Origin: Lacinutrix sp.
GTDB lineage: Bacteria; Bacteroidota; Bacteroidia; Flavobacteriales; Flavobacteriaceae
NCBI RefSeq assembly: GCF_023299985.1
Contig: NZ_JALZVX010000103.1
Span: 1 to 32,609 of the forward strand
DNA length: 32,609 nt
Reading direction: 5' to 3'
The notes under the pieces: generated by a model
What the model was told of the DNA's origin: nothing
The model's input: the letters and a program-made list of their open reading frames with translations, nothing else
Database searches by the model: none
Shown: piece after piece, positions 1 to 7,483 of the stretch
Numbering within the stretch: the stretch's first letter is position 1
Layout: every line of letters starts with the position of its first letter
Program-made: the position numbers and the translations under genes

Positions 1-31
1 ATTTTTGAAAATGCAGTTTTGAAAGTAAGGT

Positions 32-1009
32 ATGCGTAAAAAATTGGGCAAAAGTTCAAAAAAACGCATAGACTACTATCCTTTTGGGATGCCAATGCCA
101 GATCGTAATGTAGAAGGCGATTATAGATATGGGTATCAAGGTGAATATGCCGAAAAGGATAAAGAAACTGGCTTAAATGCGTTCCAGTTAAGAATGTACG
201 ACAGTCGAATAGGTAGATGGATAAGTCCTGATCCAATGGGTGAGTTCTTTAGCCCTTATCTTGCAATGGGGAATAATCCTATTTCTAAAACAGATCCAAC
301 TGGAGGAAGTACTTCAGATTGCCCAAAATGTCCAGATCCAAATGGACCTTTTATCTTAACAGATGGCATGGAACATGTCTCATCTGATGGACAAACTTAT
401 TCATATGATAAAGAGAACGGTTGGAGTTCGGCACCTATAGTTGATTTAGGAACTACATACAAGACTAATCCTAGAATAAATATAGGGTTGAGTATAATGA
501 AAAATTTAGTAGATGAAAATATAAAATACAGCCAAGCAGGTAATAGAACAAGTTTAACAGGGAACGGTCTCTGTGGTTTAGATTGCTCTGAAACTGTTGC
601 TATATACCTTAAAATGATGGGAACTATGCAAAAAAGAGATGGTTATCTATATACAGGTGTAATGACAAACGAAAAAGATTTTAGAAATGCTATCGGGAGT
701 AATAATATAGATTTTGTAGAAGGAAGTACAGCATCTGATTTTACTCCAAGAGCGGGAGATATTTTTGTGTGGAGAAAATCTAATGGGGTTGGACATACAG
801 GAATTATTTATAGTGTTGATGGGAATAAAGCAACTGTTTTAGAAGCTATTGGGAATGTTGGTAGTTCAGATGAAAGATTTAATAGGAATAATGGCGGATC
901 ATTATCGACTGGTATATCAAGAACCGCAGTTTATAGAATTAATGGTAGAGCTCTTTCTAAACATGCTGGCTGGTACGGATACTTTAGACCTATTAATGTG
1001 AATTTTTAA
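32..1009 (+). CDS. Orphan RHS C-terminal module with a cysteine-peptidase-like toxin domain
   Basis: Residues 14-92 match the end of an RHS repeat core: DYYPFGMPMP, then YGYQGEYAEKDKETG, then DSRIGRWISPDP and the NNPISKTDPTG tail. Full RHS proteins run to well over 1000 residues, so only the last part is present. The frame has stops at 20-22 and 26-28, and neither other frame carries RHS sequence upstream, so the body is missing and homology begins only near residue 14. The variable C-terminal domain (about 160-325) looks like an NlpC/P60 or CHAP cysteine peptidase: GLDCSE with candidate nucleophile Cys185, then GDIFVW and GHTGIIY with candidate His255. Such domains cut peptidoglycan peptides or amide bonds. 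The next gene encodes a lipoprotein 5 bases downstream, as expected for a toxin/immunity pair. Inferred status: a displaced toxin tip, silent or kept for recombination with an intact RHS gene. The RHS part is certain; the toxin fold is probable. Confidence 0.8.
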   Translation: MRKKLGKSSKKRIDYYPFGMPMPDRNVEGDYRYGYQGEYAEKDKETGLNAFQLRMYDSRIGRWISPDPMGEFFSPYLAMGNNPISKTDPTGGSTSDCPKCPDPNGPFILTDGMEHVSSDGQTYSYDKENGWSSAPIVDLGTTYKTNPRINIGLSIMKNLVDENIKYSQAGNRTSLTGNGLCGLDCSETVAIYLKMMGTMQKRDGYLYTGVMTNEKDFRNAIGSNNIDFVEGSTASDFTPRAGDIFVWRKSNGVGHTGIIYSVDGNKATVLEAIGNVGSSDERFNRNNGGSLSTGISRTAVYRINGRALSKHAGWYGYFRPINVNF

Positions 1010-1014
1010 TTTAA

Positions 1015-1680
1015 ATGAAAATGAAAAAGAAATTTTTATTTAGAGTATTGTTTTCAATACTTATTTTCTTTTCCTGTAAAGAAAAACAATCGAATGAAGA
1101 AAAAATCATAGATGATGCTATTTCAATTCAAAAATCTACAAAAAAAAGCCAACCAGAGAGAAAGGAATTTAAAAGGACTAAGGTCACTTCTGATTATTAT
1201 AATGCATTAGATAGCATATTGAAATGTAGTGATTATGTTTATGTTGATTATTATTTTAGAATGCCAGATTATGGATGTGTGTTTAATCCTGAATTAGTTA
1301 AAGATAATAAACTTGGATGGGCAGATATAATGTTATTTCTAAACAAAAAGGATCAGGCTATATATGACAAATTTTCAGACGATAAATTATATGAAATGGA
1401 AGATGAGTTAAATAATAATTTATCTATACAAAAGATTAAAGAAAATTTTATCCCAATAATATTCCTAATTGAGAGTAAGTATTTGTCTTCAGGCATCAAT
1501 AATGAAATTTTATACTATCCGTCTATTCCATATATGAAAAAATTATTTATGTATGACAACAAAAAAAGTAATTGGTATTTAATTGACTCAATAGAAGTTA
1601 AGCAAGAAAATGATGACAGAAACTGGGTTAATACAAACATTAATAATTTAATTGATAAAGCTGGTAATGGGTCAGATTAG
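1015..1680 (+). CDS. Lipoprotein, probable immunity protein for the adjacent RHS toxin domain
   Basis: 221 residues. The N-terminus has a basic start, a hydrophobic stretch and a lipobox ending FFSC (Cys about residue 21), followed by a charged linker of Lys, Glu and Gln. It should therefore be lipid-anchored and face the periplasm. I do not recognise the body. It is rich in Tyr, Asp and Asn, contains a DYVYVDYYFRMPDYG segment near residues 72-88, and has no obvious enzymatic motif. It starts 5 bases after the RHS toxin stop, so the two are almost certainly co-transcribed. A periplasmic lipoprotein is the expected location for immunity against a cell-wall peptidase. The function rests on position and location only. 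A strong hairpin follows at 1744. Confidence 0.6.
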   Translation: MKMKKKFLFRVLFSILIFFSCKEKQSNEEKIIDDAISIQKSTKKSQPERKEFKRTKVTSDYYNALDSILKCSDYVYVDYYFRMPDYGCVFNPELVKDNKLGWADIMLFLNKKDQAIYDKFSDDKLYEMEDELNNNLSIQKIKENFIPIIFLIESKYLSSGINNEILYYPSIPYMKKLFMYDNKKSNWYLIDSIEVKQENDDRNWVNTNINNLIDKAGNGSD

Positions 1681-1743
1681 TTGATGTTACAGAAATAATT
1701 TTTAAAATGCTTTAAAACAGTAAATTAAAATATAATCTCAGTA

Positions 1744-1776
1744 GTAAAAAGATGTGCTTATAGTACGTCTTTTTAC
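1744..1776. terminator. Perfect 15-bp hairpin, probable bidirectional terminator
   Basis: Arms 1744-1758 and 1762-1776 pair over 15 positions (two as G-U) around a 3-base loop. The arms begin with GTAAAAAG and end with CTTTTTAC, so a U-rich 3' side exists on both strands. It follows the immunity-like gene and faces the end of the minus-strand HTH remnant, so it could stop transcription from either side. Confidence 0.7.
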
Positions 1777-1876
1777 TTTTAAACACATTTAAGAAGCTTA
1801 AAATGCGTTTTTCTATCTTCGTGAAACAAATTAGTTGATAGAAAATATATGAATTGTAGAAAATGTAAAGGTTTTT

Positions 1877-2129
1877 TTATGCAATAGCTTTAAGCTTTAC
1901 CGATTTAATAAGAGCGTCAAGAGTATAGAGAATATGTTCTTTATCTTCACTGCTCATTTTCTGAACGTCAATAATACGTTTTAAGAGACTATTATCTACT
2001 TTACCAAGTAAAATCCAAACTAACATCAAGTCCGTCTGCAATTTTAGAAGCCACTTCAATAGATGGCTTTACTTCATCACGCCCATAACGTCCAATAATA
2101 TCGCCAGAAGTTCCTACTTTTTTACGCTA
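1877..2129 (-). pseudogene. Frameshifted C-terminal remnant of an XRE-family HTH regulator
   Basis: Read on the minus strand, one frame gives VGTSGDIIGRYGRDEVKPS and then IEVASKIADGLDVSLD. A second frame continues GKVDNSLLKRIIDVQKMSSE and ends ALIKSVKLKAIA. Joined, these match the second half of the roughly 110-residue HTH regulators common in Flavobacteriaceae (second half of the HTH, then a short C-terminal helix). The frame changes near 2013-2020, consistent with a 2-base loss or 1-base gain. A stop codon lies immediately upstream of the first piece and the N-terminal part of the HTH is missing. The gene is therefore both truncated and frameshifted and should not give a working repressor. 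It probably belonged to a mobile or toxin-antitoxin neighbourhood. Confidence 0.7.
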
Positions 2130-2236
2130 CAAATTATGTTCATGGTAGTGGTTTAATAGAAGTGTTATTAGTAGAAAACCTAGTTATTAATGGACATAGC
2201 GATAATACATTTTGGAAAGTATTACTTGGTAAGTAA
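2123..2236 (+). pseudogene. C-terminal gene remnant of unknown family
   Basis: A plus-strand frame reads YATNYVHGSGLIEVLLVENL and ends DNTFWKVLLGK before a TAA at 2234-2236. It looks like real protein sequence (aromatic residues, Gly, His, alternating hydrophobics), unlike the surrounding AT-rich spacer. No start codon or upstream coding continues it; at its 5' edge it abuts the truncated HTH remnant on the other strand. I read it as the tail of a gene whose body was lost at the same junction. Family not recognised. Confidence 0.4.
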
Positions 2237-2433
2237 GATTTGTAATCCTGTTTTTAAAATGAATAATAATGTTTCGAAGTTATAAACTTTGAAGAGTTAA
2301 AAACAACAAAACTGTTTTACAAAAGTCTATAAACCTGTATGGTACAGAATAAGTTTTAAAAGCAATAAATTTAGAAATAAAACCATTGCTTTAATTGGTA
2401 ATATATTTATATTTACCTAAACACATTTGTTTA

Positions 2434-3165
2434 ATGACTAGATACATATACTTATTTCTAATAGTAGCTTTTATAACAAGCTGCAAAACCATTTCAATAG
2501 CTCAAGACTATCAAAAAACAACTACTCAAAACATACAATTAGGCACAGTTGGAGAACAAAAAAACTTTGTGTTAGAGCAGGACTATAATCATACAGCATT
2601 GCCAAAATACCAGACGCCAATAAAAGTAAATGTAAGTGTCTTAGATTTTAATAAAACAATACATAAGGCTTTTGCTAATGCAAAAGAGAATCAAAATCAA
2701 GCAATAACTGTTAACTACGTCGACTCTTTAAAGCGTAAACCAAAGTATCTAAAATTAGAGATTGCAGATCGTGTAGCTGTTTTAAATGCATTAAATAGCA
2801 AAGAGAATAAAGATGTATTTAGTTTTTTAGAAACCAAAACAGAAGCGCATTTAATTAGTAGTATTGCTTTGGCGTTAAACCCAAATGATTTAATTGCAAT
2901 CACTGCTGCAGACGAAGTTTTTCTTGAAGTTACAGGAATAAAAAACTACGCTTTAAAGTTGTATAAAAATAAACTAGTACAGCAAACCATTATGTTTAAT
3001 GATGGAGTTGTCTTTGCATATAAAACATCAAGTTGTTGTTGGAAACAAAATGACAAATACCAATTAGAAATTGTAGATTTAGTACAAGGCAGAGATAAGT
3101 GTCCAAGCGATACGTATCGATTTGCAAAACGTGCAAAAAAGAAAATAGATTATTATAAATTATAG
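2434..3165 (+). CDS. Lipoprotein opening the pseudopilus/secretion operon
   Basis: An ATG at 2395 extends the frame, but the ATG at 2434 is preferred because it puts a normal lipoprotein signal first: MTRYIYLFLIVAFITSC, with the lipidated Cys at residue 17. About 243 residues from this start. The mature part is a mixed charged/hydrophobic domain with an IALALNPNDLIAITAADEVF segment (about 161-180) and a Cys pair SSCCW near residue 200. No known family recognised. It stops 2 bases before the next lipoprotein gene and heads a run of seven overlapping genes with type II secretion/type IV pilus features. A role as an outer-membrane or periplasmic accessory such as a pilotin or docking lipoprotein is plausible but only inferred from position. 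Confidence 0.65.
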   Translation: MTRYIYLFLIVAFITSCKTISIAQDYQKTTTQNIQLGTVGEQKNFVLEQDYNHTALPKYQTPIKVNVSVLDFNKTIHKAFANAKENQNQAITVNYVDSLKRKPKYLKLEIADRVAVLNALNSKENKDVFSFLETKTEAHLISSIALALNPNDLIAITAADEVFLEVTGIKNYALKLYKNKLVQQTIMFNDGVVFAYKTSSCCWKQNDKYQLEIVDLVQGRDKCPSDTYRFAKRAKKKIDYYKL

Positions 3166-3167
3166 AG

Positions 3168-3830
3168 ATGAAAAATATTAGATTAATTGGATTGTTATTC
3201 ATTCTAATAGTAAGTTGTAGTGATATTATTGGAGTGGAAGACATCTCTGACAAAACAGTAACTATTTTAGCACCAACCGAAGCAGCTATGCTAAACGAAA
3301 CAACTGTTATTTTCTCATGGAACACTTTGGAAGATACAGAACGTTACAAATTACAAATTGTAATGCCAGATTTTGAAAATACCATAGCTATTTTAGAAGA
3401 CACAACTATAACAGCAACAAGTTTTTCTAAAGTAATAAGTGCTGGTAATTATGAGTGGAGAATTCGTGCAGAAAATTCAGACTTTCAAACTGCTTATACA
3501 ACTCAAAGTTTTAGTGTAACTCAAAGTGATGCTGTAGATATTTCTAATGAAACAGTCGTTTTATTAGCACCAACCAATGCTATTATTTTTACAACAACAG
3601 ACACTATTAATTTTTCTTGGGAAACCGTTTTAAATACAGAGACTTATACTGTTCAAATAGCAACACCAAGCTTTGCAAATGCTGTAGAGATTATTGAAAA
3701 TGAAGTAGTGAGTACTACTGGTTTTTCTGTTTCAAATATAGACGCACAAGATTACGAATGGAGAGTGAAAGCACAAAACTCAGATTACGAAACTACGTAT
3801 ACAACTCAAAGTTTTTCTGTTGAAGAATAA
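3168..3830 (+). CDS. Lipoprotein with two fibronectin-III-like repeats
   Basis: 220 residues with a lipobox ending IVSC (Cys about 17). The rest is an internal duplication. Each unit of about 95 residues opens with a D-I-S-[DN]-[EK]-T-V phrase and a LAPT motif. Each continues with a FSW strand and an ET/ERY strand, and closes with YEWR, a [NS]SD[YF]-type strand and TTQSFSV. Repeat 1 spans about 26-117 and repeat 2 about 122-219. The pattern fits Fn3/Ig-like beta-sandwiches exposed on a membrane surface, probably for binding or spacing. It overlaps the next gene by 11 bases, so the two are translationally coupled. Its exact role in the machine is unknown. Confidence 0.7.
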   Translation: MKNIRLIGLLFILIVSCSDIIGVEDISDKTVTILAPTEAAMLNETTVIFSWNTLEDTERYKLQIVMPDFENTIAILEDTTITATSFSKVISAGNYEWRIRAENSDFQTAYTTQSFSVTQSDAVDISNETVVLLAPTNAIIFTTTDTINFSWETVLNTETYTVQIATPSFANAVEIIENEVVSTTGFSVSNIDAQDYEWRVKAQNSDYETTYTTQSFSVEE

Positions 3831-4290
3831 AACAAAAACATACATATTATTAGTTGCCGTCTTTGGTCTTTGGGGAACTGTTGCATACAAAATTTTTAAT
3901 GGATTAAATCCTGAAGTATTAGAGATAGATACTCAAGAGTTTAATAATACGTTTAAACCTAAAACAATAGTAGAGAGCGATACGTTTTCGGTTAAAAATG
4001 TAAAAATAGATCCTTTTTTGGGAACATTGTATTCAAATAAAAAAAACAATACTACTTCAAAAAAAATAAAACCGAAAGTTAGTAATAATAAGAACCTTCC
4101 TAAGATTACTTTTAGTGGCTTAATAAAAAAACAAAATACTACAGATCAGGTTTTTGTTTTAAATATAAATAATAGGCAGTATCTTTTAAAAAAGGGACAA
4201 ATAGCAGATAGTGTTACTGTCGTGTCTGGTAATACTAAAGAAGTTGTTGTTAGTTATAATAGCAGGTCGTTAACAATAAAACGTCAATAA
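3820..4290 (+). CDS. GspC/PilP-like bitopic membrane protein
   Basis: 156 residues starting at a TTG (3820) inside the end of the previous gene. One membrane helix at about 8-25 is followed by a flexible periplasmic linker with a DPF motif at 64-66, which PilP-type proteins also carry. The C-terminal domain (about 94-156) has short beta strands: ITFSGLIKK, then VFVLNINNRQYLLKKGQ, VTVVSG and VVVSYNSRSLTI. This resembles the homology-region domain of GspC/PilP, which links the inner-membrane platform to the secretin. The neighbours (pseudopilins and GspF) support the call. It ends in a TAATG overlap with the next gene. Family assignment is by fold-like pattern and context, not strong identity. 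Confidence 0.6.
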   Translation: MKNKTKTYILLVAVFGLWGTVAYKIFNGLNPEVLEIDTQEFNNTFKPKTIVESDTFSVKNVKIDPFLGTLYSNKKNNTTSKKIKPKVSNNKNLPKITFSGLIKKQNTTDQVFVLNINNRQYLLKKGQIADSVTVVSGNTKEVVVSYNSRSLTIKRQ

Positions 4291-5570
4291 TGTTTATGTT
4301 AAAGCTTAGAGGTGGAGCATTACAATTAACGTTATTTATTATAGTGGTTATTGCACTATTACTCACTTCTTTTATTTTATTAGTACACACACATAAACAA
4401 TTTCAAGTACAAACCGATTTCATTATTGAAACCACTCGAAATACAAATATAGGAGTTGATTACGCTTTACAAAATAGTATTAGTTTAAATGATACAATTA
4501 GTATAGACTTAAAAGATGAAGATTTTAAGAGCATTAAAGTATTGCGTGATTATTGGGGAGTTTTTGAGAAAATAACAGTAGTTTCTCAGATAAAAAACAA
4601 TCAATTCAAAAAAACAGCTTTAATTGGAGCTAAACAAATAGAAAATAATAGAACAGCGTTATATACTCAAAATAACAACAAACCTTTAGTGCTAGTTGGT
4701 AATACTAAAATTGAAGGTGTTACTTATTTACCTAGTCAAGGTGTAAAATCTGGAACTATTTCTAGACAATCCTATTATGGCTCACAACTTATTTATGGAC
4801 AAACGAAAACTGCTTCTAGTTTACCTAAAGTATTAACTGAAACGGTAAATGAGTTAAAAAATATTGAAAGTAAAGTTGGAAAGGTTCAGAGTAATCAATT
4901 TTTAGAAATTGAAATTGGTAAACATTATAATAACTCATTTTTTAAACCAACACAACTTATTTTTTCAAATAGTACTATAAATTTGAGAGGAATAGAATTA
5001 ACAGGGAATATTTTGGTGCAATCAAAGTCTAAAATAGTAGTGTATGCTTCTTCAATATTAAAAGATGTAGTACTTGTAGCACCTGAAATTGAAATTCAAA
5101 ATAATGTTAAAGGGAATTTTCAAGCTATAGCTTCAAAACGGATTAATGTTGGTAAATCTGTAAAACTACAATATCCTTCGGTATTAGTTATAAATGAAAA
5201 GGAAGGGCTTACGAAAGAGCAAGAATCAAATAAACCGATAAAACAAAATCGTATTAGTATTGATGATAATTCCATTATTAAAGGATTGGTGTTTTATTTA
5301 GGAGAGAAGAAGTCTAATAATTATAAAACACAAGTAGAACTCAACGAGAAGGCGATACTAATTGGCGAGTTGTATTGTAACCAGAATACTGAATTAAAAG
5401 GCACAGTTTATGGCACAGTTTATAGTAATAATTTTATAGCTAATCAGTTTGGGTCAGTTTATCAAAATCATATTTATAATGGGACGATAATCGTTAATAA
5501 ACTACCAAAAGAATATGTAGGACTACCATTTAATAACTCTAAAAAGGAAATATTAAAATGGTTATACTAA
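4290..5570 (+). CDS. Membrane-anchored beta-rich protein of the pseudopilus operon
   Basis: 426 residues. A short basic N-terminus (LKLRGG) precedes one long hydrophobic helix at about 11-31, then a long extracytoplasmic part. From about 130 onward the sequence becomes a series of short hydrophobic strands separated by turns (for example TINLRGIELTGNILV, SSILKDVVLVAPEIEI, NTELKGTVYGTVYSNNF). This suggests a beta-helix or bactofilin-like stack. PilX/GspK-type minor subunits occupy a similar operon slot, but there is no prepilin cleavage site with Glu at +5, so I do not call it a pilin. It overlaps both neighbours (1 and 13 bases). Probably a structural or adhesive part of the machine. Confidence 0.55.
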   Translation: MFMLKLRGGALQLTLFIIVVIALLLTSFILLVHTHKQFQVQTDFIIETTRNTNIGVDYALQNSISLNDTISIDLKDEDFKSIKVLRDYWGVFEKITVVSQIKNNQFKKTALIGAKQIENNRTALYTQNNNKPLVLVGNTKIEGVTYLPSQGVKSGTISRQSYYGSQLIYGQTKTASSLPKVLTETVNELKNIESKVGKVQSNQFLEIEIGKHYNNSFFKPTQLIFSNSTINLRGIELTGNILVQSKSKIVVYASSILKDVVLVAPEIEIQNNVKGNFQAIASKRINVGKSVKLQYPSVLVINEKEGLTKEQESNKPIKQNRISIDDNSIIKGLVFYLGEKKSNNYKTQVELNEKAILIGELYCNQNTELKGTVYGTVYSNNFIANQFGSVYQNHIYNGTIIVNKLPKEYVGLPFNNSKKEILKWLY

Positions 5571-5890
5571 AAAAAGTAAAAAGCTCTACTTTAATGGAGA
5601 CTTTAGTTGCTACAGTTCTTGTTGTTATAGTGTTTATGCTCGCTAGTATGATTTTAAACAACCTGTTTTCAACTACAATAAATAACAATACGCAGGTTAT
5701 AGATACTCATTTAAATGAATTACAGTATTTACTACAAAACGACAAGATAGAGTTGCCTTATACTGAGACTTTTCAAAATTGGAATGTTACTATTGAAAAC
5801 TACCAAGATAATAATCAAGCAGTAACAGAATTCGAAGTAATACATTTAAAAACAAACAAAACTATAAGTTTCATACAAAATGCAAACTAA
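5558..5890 (+). CDS. Type IV prepilin-like minor pseudopilin
   Basis: 110 residues. The N-terminus KVKSSTLMETLVATVLVVIV is a class III prepilin signal: a basic leader, then TLMETL with Glu14 in the +5 position, then a hydrophobic helix to about residue 38. The residue at -1 is Ser9 rather than the usual Gly. The rest is a short globular tail. Length and position next to a second pseudopilin and GspF fit a minor pseudopilin (GspI/PilV-like). It should be cut by a prepilin peptidase, which is not in this window. It overlaps the preceding gene by 13 bases and the following one by 11. Confidence 0.75.
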   Translation: MVILKKVKSSTLMETLVATVLVVIVFMLASMILNNLFSTTINNNTQVIDTHLNELQYLLQNDKIELPYTETFQNWNVTIENYQDNNQAVTEFEVIHLKTNKTISFIQNAN

Positions 5891-6344
5891 TAAAAAAGTA
5901 CAAGCTTTTACTTTAAGCGAAATGATTGTGGTACTTATCTTAACGAGTATTGTAGTTGGTTTGGCTTTTTCTGTATTAGGATTAGTGCAAAAACAAATGT
6001 TAGCCATCCAAGACAACTATAATAAGAGTTTAGAATTAAACAAATTGGAAACAGTTTTATGGTTAGATTTTAATAGGTATTCTAAAATTGAATATAATAA
6101 TCTTGAAAAAGAACTTAAATTTTCGACAGAATTAGATTCGATGACCTATAGGTTCTTAGAAAGTAAGGTAATAAAAGAACAAGACACCTTTGCTATTCAA
6201 TTACAACAAAAAAAATATTATTTTGAAGGAGATATTATAAGCAATGGGCAAATTGATGCTTTAAAATTAGAAACAACAAAAGACTTTCAAAATCAACAAT
6301 TGTTTATCTTTAAACAAAATGATGCAACAGTATTTATGAACTAA
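5880..6344 (+). CDS. Type IV prepilin-like minor pseudopilin (GspJ/PilW-like)
   Basis: 154 residues. The leader KKVQAFTLSEMIVVLILTSI is a prepilin signal with Phe10 at +1, Glu14 at +5 and Ala9 at -1, followed by the hydrophobic assembly helix to about residue 34. The head domain is rich in charged residues and beta strands (KLETVLWLDFNRYSKIEY). Size and the FTLSEM motif suit a GspJ/PilW-type minor subunit. It starts inside the previous pseudopilin gene and ends TAATG with gspF, so all are made together. Expected in the inner membrane before assembly into a periplasmic pseudopilus. Confidence 0.75.
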   Translation: MQTNKKVQAFTLSEMIVVLILTSIVVGLAFSVLGLVQKQMLAIQDNYNKSLELNKLETVLWLDFNRYSKIEYNNLEKELKFSTELDSMTYRFLESKVIKEQDTFAIQLQQKKYYFEGDIISNGQIDALKLETTKDFQNQQLFIFKQNDATVFMN

Positions 6345-7477
6345 TGGGATTTCAATTAGAGAACATACAAAAAGAAAAAAAGATAAACACAGAGCGTTCT
6401 GAGAAAACGTCTTTTTTACAAAAAGAAATCACGTTTTTTGGAAATGCTTTTTCTAATAAAATTAAGGAAGATTTTTATACTGAATTGAGTGTATTGTTAA
6501 AAGCAGGTATTACACTTAAAGATGCTTTAGAATTGATTCAGGAGGCTTTAAAAAAGAAAAACCATCAAGATAAATTAGGTGTTATTCTAAACGATATTGT
6601 TTCGGGATTAAGCTTATCCGAAACTGTAAAAAAACAAAAAGAATTTACAGATTACGAGTATTATTCACTTAAGATAGGAGAGGAAACAGGAACACTTACA
6701 CAGGTGACAGAACAGTTAGGCGCATTTTATACTCGAAAGAATGAACAACGCAGAAACCTTGTAAGTGCTTTAACTTATCCTATTATCATATTAACTACTG
6801 CTTTATTAGTTGTTATTTTTATGTTGCAGTTTGTGGTGCCAATGTTTCAAGATATTTTTGAACAACAAAAAGTGGAATTACCAGCAATTACAAAAGTTAT
6901 AATTTACGTCTCTAAATTTATGAAAGAATATGCTTGGCTTTTATTATTAATAATATTGGCTTTAATTTTTTCGAGAGCATTTTTTAATAAAAAACTATGG
7001 TTTAAAAAATTTAAAGACCGCTTTGTTTTAAAGCTTCCATTTATTGGTGATTTTGTTAGAACAGTTTATCTCTCACAATTTACTCAAGCAGTTTCTTTAT
7101 TAACAGCTTCTAAAGTGCCCGTAGTTAATAGTATTCAATTGGTAAAACAGATGATTGATTTTTATCCTCTTCAAGACGCATTGGAAACTGTGGAGCAAAG
7201 TATATTAAAAGGGCAATCTTTAAGCGAAAGTTTAAAGCCTCATAAATTATTTGATGCCAAAATGATAGCCTTAGTTAAAGTAGCTGAAGAAACCAATCAA
7301 AATGAGTTTATTTTCGAGCGTTTAAATATGCAATATAATACTCAAGTACAACAACGTTCCAAATTATTATCAACTATCATGGAGCCTTTTATTATATTAA
7401 TTGTTGGTGTTTTAGTTGGTGTAATTTTAATCGCTATGTATTTACCAATGTTTAAGTTGAGTAGTGTTTTAGGATAA
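6344..7477 (+). CDS. GspF/PilC-type inner-membrane platform protein
   Basis: 377 residues with the two-fold T2SSF architecture. The first cytoplasmic GspF domain (about 42-135) contains FYTELSVLLKAGITLKDALE. It is followed by membrane helices at about 144-170 and 195-212. The second GspF domain (about 235-330) has VYLSQFTQAVSLLTASKVPV and SLSESL. The last helix, about 348-372, ends IAMYLPMF, a typical PilC terminus. It forms the membrane platform that works with a GspE/PilB ATPase. No ATPase follows: the stop at 7477 is 6 bases from the end of the convergent integrase gene. This is the clearest family assignment in the operon and identifies the whole set. Confidence 0.9.
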   Translation: MGFQLENIQKEKKINTERSEKTSFLQKEITFFGNAFSNKIKEDFYTELSVLLKAGITLKDALELIQEALKKKNHQDKLGVILNDIVSGLSLSETVKKQKEFTDYEYYSLKIGEETGTLTQVTEQLGAFYTRKNEQRRNLVSALTYPIIILTTALLVVIFMLQFVVPMFQDIFEQQKVELPAITKVIIYVSKFMKEYAWLLLLIILALIFSRAFFNKKLWFKKFKDRFVLKLPFIGDFVRTVYLSQFTQAVSLLTASKVPVVNSIQLVKQMIDFYPLQDALETVEQSILKGQSLSESLKPHKLFDAKMIALVKVAEETNQNEFIFERLNMQYNTQVQQRSKLLSTIMEPFIILIVGVLVGVILIAMYLPMFKLSSVLG

Positions 7478-7483
7478 TTTATT

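Noticed and set aside
2395-2433. Upstream ATG for the first pseudopilus-operon lipoprotein
   Set aside because: It would put 13 extra residues ahead of a normal lipoprotein signal, making an atypical export signal. The ATG at 2434 fits better.
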